Source of the DNA: Caenorhabditis remanei
Lineage: Eukaryota > Nematoda > Chromadorea > Rhabditida > Rhabditidae
Assembly: GCF_010183535.1 (NCBI RefSeq)
Contig: NC_071330.1
Location: 17,527,717 to 17,591,716, forward strand
Direction of reading: 5' to 3'
Length of the DNA: 64,000 nucleotides
Each line of letters opens with the position of its first letter. Positions within the stretch are counted from its first letter, which is position 1. The translations under genes and the position numbers were made by a program. Of the stretch, positions 52,427-62,168 are shown piece by piece. The notes beneath the pieces were generated by a model, which worked only from the letters and a program-made list of their open reading frames with translations, did no database searches and was not told the origin of the DNA.

Positions 52427-54990
52427 TCACTGGCTCCATTGAGAGATCAAATTATTGAGCTGCTTTACACGATTCTGGAGAATGTCCGAAGGCAAATTGG
52501 AATCATGCAACATTCGAGAAGCCGATGCAATGATCGAATCGATTTCAGATTTCGGAATTGGTGACAACGAAGTGGTTTCAGAAGGACCACGTGGATGAAT
52601 CATCTGATGGAATGCGCTGTTCTCGTGAGCTCTGAGAGCAATCGGACGAACTGCTTCCAACGAATGGAACACTTTCGGCGCCTCATTCTCGTCGACAGTT
52701 GAAGAGACTGGAGATGCTTGAGAAGAGGATTCAGATGCCGATGGGCGTGGTGGCATCGGGGCGGCAGACCAGTTGGCAGTGGCGAACGGAGAGTATGGAA
52801 TAGGCGAAATGCTTGCAATTGCAGACATTTGCATTTGATGACTGAGGGCCTGGAAATAGGAAGGAGATTATTGGTATTGAATGTTAGGCTCCGCCTCTCT
52901 AACACTTTTCGCATTTGAGGGGTTTAACTCGCTTCAAACTCAATATTATGAGCTGAAAATTTTAGAAAACTTTTCAGAGAAAATTGGCTCGTAGATAGTT
53001 TCGACCATTCTGAATAAGATACTAACAAAATCTTTAGCACATCCTGAGTTCAAAAGACGAGCTTGAAAAGTGCTAGATTTCGCACTCTTGTCAGGGGGAG
53101 TCTGGTATTCGAGCCTCTCCTTCTGGCATTTTGTTTTTTTAATGACTCGATTTTGATGTCAATTTGATCTCTATGTGTCAGAAATGGGGGTTGTGAGCTT
53201 TTCCAGTTCAATTTAAAGTTTGAGTTTGAAGCGAGTTAACTCCCGTTTTGGGGGCGCAGTCAATAGTAAAGAATAAAAAACTTACAAATTGACTCTGAAG
53301 TCTTTGATATTGTTGCATTGCCAAAAAGTGGTGTGGTGCCGAGATGGGAGGAGCCATCGGTTCGACTTTCGGAATTAGGCCGTGAGCCGGCGGTGGAGGG
53401 ATACTGTAGAGATTCGGTATTGTTTGATTCATCGTTACATTCGATGCATTCGAAACAATCGACTCATCAAAATCCACGGGGCTCTGACTCTGACTTTGTG
53501 TATGCTCCGAGTCGGCACCCTCATCTGAAGACATGACTGGCTCCTGCTTCACTCTTTCGACAGTCCCTCCAACTGTACGTCTTCTTGGTGTCGCCAGCTT
53601 CTTTTTCTCCTCTTTCACAACCATCCTCTCGTAGAGATCCTTGGCAAGAGTGTGATTCGAGTGACGCGTCTCGATACAAGTGATTCGGAGACACTGATCG
53701 TTGTAGCTGAAGTTGAGGCGAATCATTGCGGTGCAGTTGCATGGAAGATAGTGTTGATTCGGACGTTTTCCTTCTCCTGTAAGTTTTTTAAAATAGATAT
53801 TGTATCTGGTTTCTTTATGGTACGTTTTTTACAACCGCGCTCTATCGAAACCGGAGATTATTGGGTGGAGCGCAGTAGTAAGAACTGTATCGAGCTAAAG
53901 TACTGGATAAAAGGCGAATCCCATTAAATCTTCTAAACCAGCTGCATGTGCATTGCATACTGTAAAGACCCGTCCTACGCAACAACCAAAACCCCAAACC
54001 ATCTGTTGCCTAAGCCCAAAATTAAAAATTCCGGCGGTATGTCTTGGGAGCCACGGTCATATCCAAACATCTGGACAGGACCCCCTGTCGATCACTCAAT
54101 TATATGGTTAAATCTGTATATATCCACCTGTTTGTCAGGATTTGTTACTGACATAATGACGATGGCTGGGGAGAGGGAGGGAAGGGGAAGGAAAGTGACC
54201 TTGAGACTTTTCGTGGATTGGAGAAGGGAAAGCTTCGTAAATATCTAGCTGAGAAATATTAACGGTTTTTCAAATTGACTAATTAGGTACTTCTGAACAC
54301 GCTGATTCCGATTATGTAATCCAATTTCGCAGAACGCTTCATTGGACCGAAATATATGCATTTTAAATATTTTCCAATTTATTTGCAAAAATAAATAACA
54401 TATTCGGAATCAGCGTGTTCAGAAGTACCAAAGTGACAGAAATCTAAATCTCAAATCTAAAGCTCATTAGCATTCGGCGGGACACTCTTTGAAGAAAAGA
54501 AAAAAACGACTCTCATCGACTACAGTACCTTCCATGTGAGCAAACAACTGATTTATCTACTTCATCTTGAGATAACACGCGACTACTGGCCTCCTACCAC
54601 CGTAATCCACAACTCACCTCTCATTCTCGGTGCTCCGTATCTGGCACAGTGAAAGACCACATATCGATATTTGAATTTCCCGCTCACTTCTCCTTTCTCC
54701 GTTCTCAACGCTTCTGAAGAGGCGACACGGAACGGATGAAGATGTTTCGTCTTCCACGCATTGTATTTCTGCTCGAATTCCTCGTAACTTTGGAACGTGG
54801 CATCCGGTCGAATGTCATCGTCGTACGTGGCTTCTGTCATAAACTTGGATTCTGGAGTCTCTTTGTGATGGACGAATGGTTCAACTGGCGGCACTTGAAG
54901 AGATGGCTCAGTAGGATTACCACTCGGTTTCAATGGTTTTCCACTGGATTTCCTCTTTTTAGCAGAAGGCTCGCCGGGCGATTCTTTCAT
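52427..54990 (-). CDS. FAR1/ZSWIM3-N-like putative DNA-binding transcription factor
   Basis: Exons 54618-54990, ~53290-53780 and 52427-52852, plus a possible non-coding or short upstream exon before 55007. Reads MKESPGEPSAKKRKSSGKPL (basic, proline-rich), then YEEFEQKYNAWKTKHLHPF, YRYVVFHCARYGAPRM, PCNCTAMIRLNFSYNDQC and RITCIETRHSNHTLAKDLYERM. The C..C..C..HxxH spacing across a four-strand core matches the FAR1/ZSWIM3 N-terminal domain, related to WRKY-GCM zinc clusters used by Mutator-derived proteins. After it come a basic patch (PRRRTVGG), acidic/Ser/Gln stretches, PPPPAHG and a C-terminal helix LQNRVKQLNNLISQWSQ. No SWIM or transposase domain follows. Role in transcription is inferred. 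The first Met at 54990 is a guess, as the frame is open upstream. Confidence 0.65.
52926..53243. repeat. Inverted repeat ('taactcgcttcaaactcaat' family) in intron
   Basis: 'gtttaactcgcttcaaactc' at 52922 is mirrored by 'gagtttgaagcgagttaac' ending at 53241. Related single copies lie at ~5056 and ~5122 (intron of helq-1; 'taactcgctttaaactctatattatgagctgaaaagtata') and ~56698 ('taactcgcttatcattgagcattataagctgaaaaatata'). This is a separate dispersed family of low copy number. Confidence 0.55.
54286..54429. mobile_element. Small MITE with 26-bp inverted termini in intron
   Basis: Left end ggtacttctgaacacgctga extends through 'ttccga'. The right end is the exact reverse complement, finishing 'gtgttcagaagtacc'. 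Length about 144 bp, AT-rich interior, no gene. Flanks 'atta' and 'aaag' give no clear target duplication. Confidence 0.75.
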
Positions 54991-57183
54991 CGTAGACGCA
55001 GGTTCTGGAATGAATAAATTATAGGAACAATAATTCAAAAAGAAAAAAAAAAGGAAGATGACTGGTATGAGTAATGCAATAAGAGAGAAAGAGACAGACG
55101 ACTGACCCCCCACACTATTGGAATGACGGGGGGCCAACCTCATCTGTGTGCGTTCGGGGCAGATGGGAGGAGCATACAGTGCGAGTGACGTCATCTCTAT
55201 TGTGGGGGGAAAGGGGTCCCCGGAGAAACATTGATTGGAAAACGGCAGACAGACAGTTGTTAGTTAACTCAACACATATTGGAGAGCGGTCTAACCAGGG
55301 GTCCAAATCTCAATGGTCTTTTATGGATTGAAGTCTAGAAGGATCATCTATAAAATTTAACAAAAGTGAACAATGATTTTTCAACTGGGAGTTTGTTTGT
55401 GCAGTCTGTCGGGAATCCCTTTGAGGAATTGAGACTCTTTCCCATGGCATCGGAGACAGAAGGTGACAACTAGGTTGACTAACACCTAGGTGAGATTCTA
55501 GAATATATTTAGGACCGTATTACCGATTTTGGTAAGCACTGCTCAATAGGATATGAACTTTGGCCGTTTTTAGTTGAAATTGCAGTTTTGAGAGTGTGAC
55601 ATGGTAATTCTAATTGTTACTCCTAGTAGGTTTTTATATTGGATCATACAGATCAAAAGTAGAGCTTCATTTTTGTACGGGCACTTCGTAAAGAGTTATG
55701 GTTATTTAAAGACAACAACACTATTCTGCACTAAAAATGGTCGAATTGAAGGTGAAATTACTTTGTCGATACGTAACTCTCTAGGGATTGTCCGTACAGA
55801 AAAGTTGTCAACTACCAAAATGGAGCTCTACTCTTGGTCTGCTTGATCCCATAGAAAATTATTTTGTGGGACAGTTAGTTTTACTATGACACCCTCTCAA
55901 AGTTAGGCATTTTCAACTGAATACGGTCAAAGTTCATATCCCAGGGTACTGTATAACATTTTTTGTTTTGTAACCACTAGCCCGAGATATAGACCTAGTC
56001 ACAACATTTTCCTTTTTTGTCTGACCAACAAAAACATAATTCAACACATGGCCTCATTAAATATTCTTCGTGTGTCTACCGTACCGAGTGACGTCACCTC
56101 TTCATCGACAATCTCTTGTTGTTTACTGGTCCCGTCATAGCACACACACTTTGAAATAGTGTGCATAAGCACGGAGACTCCAGACACTCTTCTCTTGCTA
56201 TCTGACCTGTGTTACATCATCAGTAACCCCAAGAAACGGGAAAAAGAGAGAGAATGGTCCCCCACGTGAACGAGAGCAGACGGCGGTGAGAGACAAAAAG
56301 ATAGCTGGTTGGAGAGGAATTAGGTGACAGGTGGCTGGGATTAGAGTTGTTACGAAGAAGAATATATATAGTTAGGGAGGAGGAGAGAGGTCCTATGGGA
56401 ATGGAGTGTTATTATAACACTAGCCTGCCAGAAAATAAGAAATCTAAGAGATTTTCACTTGTAAACAACAATTATATATATGAGAAATCTAAAATTACCT
56501 GAAATCTCTGATAGTCTCAAAAGGGGGAAAAGTATGTTATATAGCTTTCAATAGAAAAACAGCAAATTGAAATTGTAGACCAAAAATCACTGACAAAAAC
56601 ATATTTTGAATATTTTTATATATTCAAAGTGTAGTTCTCAAACAATGACTAAGAAGCAAATCTACTTTTGATAAAAACTCAAAATGAAAGCTACAGTAAC
56701 TCGCTTATCATTGAGCATTATAAGCTGAAAAATATACCAAAATGTAGATCTCGGGGAATTCTATATCATAGTTATACGGAATGTCATTTTTCGATTTCCG
56801 GAATCCGGATCCGGAATGGAAAAACCCGGAATTCCGAAATCCGAAATTTTGAATGATTTGCTAGATTTGCAAGACCAAACTCATAATATTCATTTTGCAG
56901 CGAGTAACGCGTCGGGCGAGTTTGCAAGTATGTACCGGACTGTTCCGATATTCTGAATCAGTCTACCAAGTGTCTGTATACTGTTAGTCCGCTAAACCCT
57001 CTAACCGTATGGCAACATAGATTAGGTGTCACACATCTCTACATCTACATCTCTTCAACCAAATCTTCATTGTGTCTACTATGATGACGTGGCAAAACGA
57101 TGCAGCTGCCACACAACACACGTTCTCTTTCAAATGATTTATTACATGAAATTACGGTAATCCCAGCTGCTGTCTCTGTCCAG
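54991..57183. other. Intergenic region with one fold-back element; probable upstream region
   Basis: Contains the 5' flank of the FAR1-like gene. 55040-55330 is mixed, with a purine run 'gagagaaagagacagacg'. 56.2-56.4 kb is purine-rich (agagag, aggaggagag). The taactcgc-family single copy is at 56698. A stretch of near-identical 'ttccggaatccggatccggaatggaaaaacccggaattccgaaatccg' at 56797-56848 is a short imperfect CCGGAAT tandem. No credible gene. Confidence 0.35.
55540..55952. mobile_element. Fold-back MITE-like element, near-complete
   Basis: The left 'cactgctcaataggatatgaactttggccgtttttagttgaa' is mirrored by 'ttcaactgaatacggtcaaagttcatatcccagggtactgta'. The inner text 'gatcatacagatcaaaagtagagcttcattttt' faces 'atggagctctactcttggtctgcttgatcc'. 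One of the two 'gttgacaacttttttgtacg' tags is shortened to 'ttttgtacgggcac'. Ends agree with the TA-flanked copy at 27633. Confidence 0.7.
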
Positions 57184-58113
57184 TTATTCAGACCACACAC
57201 ATCCTGACAACTTGCAAGAGTAGGGTAGCAGATGTCGGCATGCTTTCAGAAACTGATCAATATAGATTACTGTAAATCCAGATTTCGGTGGCTCCACATC
57301 TCTTGCCTCAATTCGAACGTTGTATAGGTGTAGCTCTCGTTCATGAGGTCTGGAAAATCATAAAGTAGAAATGCTAAACGGCCACTCTTCATACCGTAAT
57401 ACATCAGTTGCCCACCACCTTCCTTCACCATCTAATCCTCTTCCTGGTATTTTTTCCTCGACGTTTTGAGGTATGTAGGTCATCTGGAATTGAGATTTAA
57501 AAAAATTGAGTATCGATGCTTACCGATTCAATTTTCTCCCATGGAATTTCGAATGCGAGCAGAGACGGAATAAAGTATTTTTTGATCACAAGACAATCCG
57601 GACGAATCTGAAAATTTTCTGGAATACTCTAACGAACTTTCCAGGCTGAAAATTCAAGTTTTTCTCATTTTTCGTAGTTTTCAGCTCGAAAATGCTCAAA
57701 AGTGATAATTAGTGGCCGAAATTTTAATTCTGGGTCACCACTGACAGATAACTCTAAAATGGGAATAAAAACTGTTGTAAAATGATTAGAAACCTCGGAA
57801 ATCGGTGTTACAAACACAGCGATTAAGTAAATGGACATCTGTGCACACAGACACACAGACTGACATTCATAACAATTCTAAGAGCGCATAAATTCACAAC
57901 AACGGTCGAAAAATGTCCGAAAAACGCTGAAAACGTTTAAAAATAGTTGTTCGGCACTCGGACATACAATAAGCAAAAAAACCAACTAACCGAAACAAAA
58001 TGATCCTGATAGAAAGCTCTTGGATCATTCAGCAATTCCGTCTTCCTTTCCTGTTTCTTTTGAATTTCTTTTCCTTGTTTCGTCATCAGAAACATTCGCA
58101 TCTCGTTGGCCAT
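57184..58113 (-). CDS. Unrecognised small protein, four exons
   Basis: Exons about 57990-58113, 57523-57609, 57397-57483 and 57184-57353 join in frame. The first ATG at 58113 sits behind a 'ttcttagca' acceptor-like site. It reads MANEMRMFLMTKQGKEIQKK (basic helix), RAFYQDHFVS, then IRPDCLVIKKYFIPSLLAFE, GRGLDGEGRWWATDVLR, RPHERELHLYNVRIEARDVE and ends GCVWSE at 57184, about 155 residues. The order of short strands and the W/F-rich loop suggest a small beta-rich domain. No targeting signal or membrane segment. No family is recognised; probably nematode-specific. The codon pattern and the clean splice phases support it being real. Confidence 0.7.
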
Positions 58114-59568
58114 TGCTAAGAAATGAAGGGGAAAACTAAAAAACCACACCTGGCAGGTGAAAACTTCTGGAAAATCGAATTATTTTGACTCCATACAGAA
58201 TTTTTGATGAAAAAATATATGAATGTGAAAAATGTGATATTATTATTATGAAGACCTTGTTATGCCTTTCTGGATAATCCTTTCTTACGACTTCTTCTTC
58301 TTCTTCTTCGAAAATAAATCCGGATTAGGAGGAAGAAATGTGAATAGACATCAGATTGCTTTCTTTGGAAATATTGAGGACAGATGGTTGCAGGTACTTG
58401 GTGCCAGGTGACATATATTTCTGTGCAAATTAGTGCAATTTTTTACATTAATTGACTGTAACTTGTTAGAGAGGAATCGTACCAAAAAATAACCAGCTAC
58501 AAAAATGAAGTCCTACTTTTGATCTGTATAGTGCATACAAAATTTTCTTTGTGGGTAAATCAGGGATACCGAGACATCCTCTCAAAGTTTCAAGTGAAAA
58601 CAGCTCAAATTTATACAATTTTGGCCGACGGTGTATATTAGCTCGACACAATTCTTGCAACTGCGCTTCACCGAAATACCCTTGAAAAATGTCTCTTTTT
58701 CTCTGAGTCTTTCAATTTCATACACACTTTTCTTCGGTTTCTGTAGAGCGCGGTTGTAAGAAGCGTGCCGTGCTGATATTTTGTTTTTCCGAAGCAGTTC
58801 GACAACCAGTTGGCAGTCTATAAATGCAAAATGCTTGCGGTTCTATCGGATCCAAATTTGGAGCCTGTACCTGTAAAAAAATGTTGCGAACTTTCAATCG
58901 TTCGATAATGTTGAAAAATAAAAAAAGTTATTTTTTGCATTGAATGGGAAAATTAACATTTTGGAAACTGAACCGAAATAAAAACATTGTAGACCTGCCA
59001 CTTTCTCAGTGTTAAAAATGCTTCTATTGGAAAATTCGTAGAATGATCTCGTAGTTGAAAAAGATCATATGCCATGTTTTTGAGCGTTGCAGGTAAAGAA
59101 CTGTAAAGCGTAGTAAAACAATTTTTCCCGGTTATAGTCGCGTTGTACAGTTAAATAGTAAACTTTTACTGAATTTAACTAAAACCTTATTAATTGAAAA
59201 GAAAAAAACTGTTCTGGCCAATGGTAACAATATAATGCTCTCTTGGGTTATAGACCTATTCATAACCTTTTCTCACATTTCCTTATCAATCTTGTCTTTG
59301 ATCAGTATCTTAGAATGACAAAGAAGATGATATTGTTGAGAATGTCAAATGATTGAAAACTTGCGTACTCGACCTCATTCTTTCAAGTGATTCATGAAAA
59401 AAAGCCAAACGAAGAACACGAAGAAACTGACGTATGTATATGTCATAATGCAAATAAACCTTTTCTTTTTCTGATAACAAAATAAATAAAAATGGAGGTA
59501 GACGAGACTCCACAGGTCATTCCTTTTTTGAAATCTATTTCTCTTCCAATTCAATTGGTTCTTCCAAA
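58114..59568. other. Intergenic region between divergent genes, with a MITE remnant
   Basis: 58440-58640 keeps one arm of the 'gttgacaac' fold-back family ('ttgtagttgacaacttttttgtac' is decayed to 'taccaaaaaataaccagctac' plus 'aatgaagtcctacttttgatctgtata' and 'cctctcaaagttt'). Elsewhere AT-rich with no coding frame. 59.3-59.5 kb is probably the promoter and 5' UTR of the Clc-like gene. Confidence 0.4.
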
Positions 59569-60271
59569 ATGTCTCGCCCAAAGGTTGGTGCTATTGGAGC
59601 TCTTATTGTTGTTGGATTTATTCTCACAACAGTTGCAACATTCACCAAAAATTGGATCGTTTGGAATGTCGCTGGACTTTTAAGAGGAAGCATTGGAATC
59701 GTACCATATAGTTCGGTAAGTTTTGAAATTTCTTAATCTTTTATTTGACATTAATTTAATTAATTTCAGAGTGAAGCCACCTGGTTTGCCGCTGCCAGTT
59801 GGATGATGTTCATCGCATTCGGTCTTTTCTTCCCACTTTTTCTGGTCTATCTGCACGCCTCGTAAGTTTCAAAAGTGTAAAATTACAATTAAAATGTTTT
59901 CTCTAGATACAAAGTTCATCATCATGGATGCTGCCATGACATCCGTCACAATTTCAACGGAATCTCTTTGATGTGCTCATTGATTGTAGTTTTGCAAGCA
60001 GTCGCCTTCATTCTGATGGCCGTCAATGCTTCATATTACACATCGTACTACGGCCGCACTGTCAACGAAGGTGTAAGTAGTTTTTATGATTAAACTTGGT
60101 TTTTTTCGAAATATTCGAAATATTTCATTGTTGAAATCGAATATTTTGAAACATTTCACCAATTAACGTTTTCAGATCGGAAGTTCTGCTTACCTCGCCT
60201 TGTCTTCTGCAATTATCACAACCATAACCATGGCACTTGCTGGACATGTCTCCCGACACGATTGCCATTAA
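59569..60271 (+). CDS. Clc-like (claudin-superfamily) four-pass membrane protein, tandem copy A
   Basis: Four exons from MSRPKVGAIGALIVVGFILT at 59569 to ...SRHDCH, stop at 60271, ~170 residues. Four hydrophobic spans: GAIGALIVVGFILTTVATF, ASWMMFIAFGLFFPLFLVYL, SLMCSLIVVLQAVAFILMAV and AYLALSSAIITTITMALAG. The first loop carries the W..W pattern (FTKNWIVWNVAG) typical of claudin-like proteins. The conserved His-rich YKVHHHGCCHDIRHNFNGIS lies between spans 2 and 3. This is the nematode Clc-like family. Function (cell adhesion or ion barrier) is inferred only. The start was chosen because MSRPK is shared with the neighbouring copy. Intron positions are also shared with it. Confidence 0.85.
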
Positions 60272-61000
60272 TTAACCTGTAATTGATACTTATATAAATT
60301 TTCTAATTTTAATCTAATATCTTTCAATAAACGGGTTATGGCTTAAAACTTTGTTTTTGTGTTTGGAAAAAGACTTGTAGTTCTAATATGTAGGAAAAAT
60401 TATCCATGAATTGAGTCTGATTTTGGAAAACATTCTCTATCAAAGTTCAAATATTCTATTTGAGAATAAAAGTGTTGCACTTTATTTCCTAAGATGAAGA
60501 AATCATATGTTTGTTAGACAGACAATATTGGAATGGAAAAACAAACGAGAAAATATTGAACCGATTTTTAGTATCGTCATTCATGGCATGTAAAAGTGTA
60601 TTTTAATAAATTTCTTCCTCATTAGCGAGCGCAACGTTTTAAATTGTGAAAAAAAAATTCTGGATAGTTTCCATCTCAACCCCTCAATCATCCCTGATTC
60701 TCCTTTTTCGCACTTTTCAACATACTGTTGTAGAGAAATAGGTTCTAACCTATTTCTCTACATATGTTAAAACAATTTTTGCATTTTTTGAGAAATGTGT
60801 ATTAGAATACATGCCATGAATAACCCAACTAGCTTTCAAAACTTCCTTCTGGAACAGAATGAATATGACGTGTGAAAAAGCCATAATACAAAAAAATCAT
60901 AGTTTCCCACTGATAAGACATATAGGGTAGACCAGGTCATTTTAATCTTGCTTTTTCCCTCCGTCTACCTCCAAATAAGAAACATATTGATTCTTTCAAA
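60272..61000. other. Spacer between the tandem Clc-like genes
   Basis: AT-rich. A perfect 15-bp stem gtagagaaataggtt (60730-60744) with loop 'ct' and complement to 60761 is the one clear structure. 60410-60600 and 60780-60960 hold no gene. 60930-60998 contains 'ctttttccctccgtctacctccaaataag', which resembles the antisense of 'ggaggtagacgagac' just upstream of copy A. Confidence 0.4.
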
Positions 61001-61628
61001 ATGTCTCGCCCAAAGGTCGGTGCTATTGGAGCTCTTATTCTTGTTTCTTTTATTCTGACTGCAGTGGCAACATTCACAAAGAACTGGATCGTTTGGAATA
61101 CTGGATTTTTCAGTTATAGCGTTGGAGTCGTTCCGTATAATCAGGTAACTATTTTTATAGAAAGAAACTTTAAAAATTGGTTTTTTATTTAGAATCGACC
61201 ATCATGGTTTCTAGCATCTGCTATAATGATGTATATCTCCTTTGCTCTTTTCTTCCCACTGTTTCTCATTTATTTCCACGCGTCGTAAGTATTAATTTTC
61301 GGATTTTTTTCAGTAAGACATCATTCCAGATACAAAGTTCACCACCACGGATGTTGTCACAGTATCCGTCACAGTTTCAACGGGATCTCTTTGATCTGTT
61401 CATTGGTTGTAATGTTGGAAGCAGTAGCCTTCATTCTGATGGCTGTTAACTCCTCCAGCTATATGAACGTTTTTTATCCGGATGTGAGTAGAGTTATCAT
61501 TTAAAAACCAATTATTTTCTATTCTTTTCCAGCTAGGGAGCTCCGCTTACATAGCTTTGTCCTCCGCAATAGTTGCAACAATCGCAATGTCTCTGTCTGG
61601 ACATGTCGCTCGTCATCACTGTCATTAA
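61001..61628 (+). CDS. Clc-like (claudin-superfamily) four-pass membrane protein, tandem copy B
   Basis: MSRPKVGAIGALILVSFILT start at 61001, then FTKNWIVWNTGFF, SAIMMYISFALFFPLFLIYF, YKVHHHGCCHSIRHSFNGIS, SLICSLVVMLEAVAFILMAV and AYIALSSAIVATIAMSLSG, ending VARHHCH at 61628. Same four exons, same intron positions and same spans as copy A, about 65-70% alike. So a tandem duplication with moderate divergence. Divergence is highest in the first extracellular loop (RGSIGIVPYSS versus YSVGVVPYNQ), consistent with different extracellular partners. Confidence 0.85.
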
Positions 61629-62168
61629 TTCATTCTGTTCCTCTTTCAATATTAAATTTTATTTCACTTTTTTCCAAAAAAAGCAATTGTTGCAGCGGGA
61701 GCAAACAAAATGATACTGATCACTGATACCTCGTCTATTTTTGGACATGAACAAATATTATTTTGTTCAAGAATACAAAGCACTAAAAGTGTTGAAAATC
61801 CAAATTATTAATTATTATTTTTTCTAAAGCCGAGTAAAATCCCTCCCCTTTCAGCAATTTTTAGACAAGGTATTGGAAAATATATTTCGTCAATTTATTT
61901 TTATTTTTGACTCAAGTAAGAGTTAGTCATATTTTGTTATTCACATTTTCTACACTCTGGAGTATTCAACTCATGTTTTGACGTAAATAGGAAATAATGT
62001 ACTTTTTGTGTTCTCATTATCAACATGCACTTTGCCATGAAACTATAGTTAAGTTTCTTTCATTCCCTTATCGAAACATGTTTTGTGTTATAATCTACCA
62101 CGGAAAGGTGCAAATAGATGCTTACGGAGAAAGAAAAATTGTATTTATTTGTTACAACAAACTATTAA
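61629..62168. other. Intergenic, nothing recognised
   Basis: AT-rich gap between convergent genes (Clc-like + and lectin -). Includes an 'attattttttct' tract and possible poly-A signals 'attaaa' and 'aataaa' on both strands. No protein-like frame. Confidence 0.3.
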
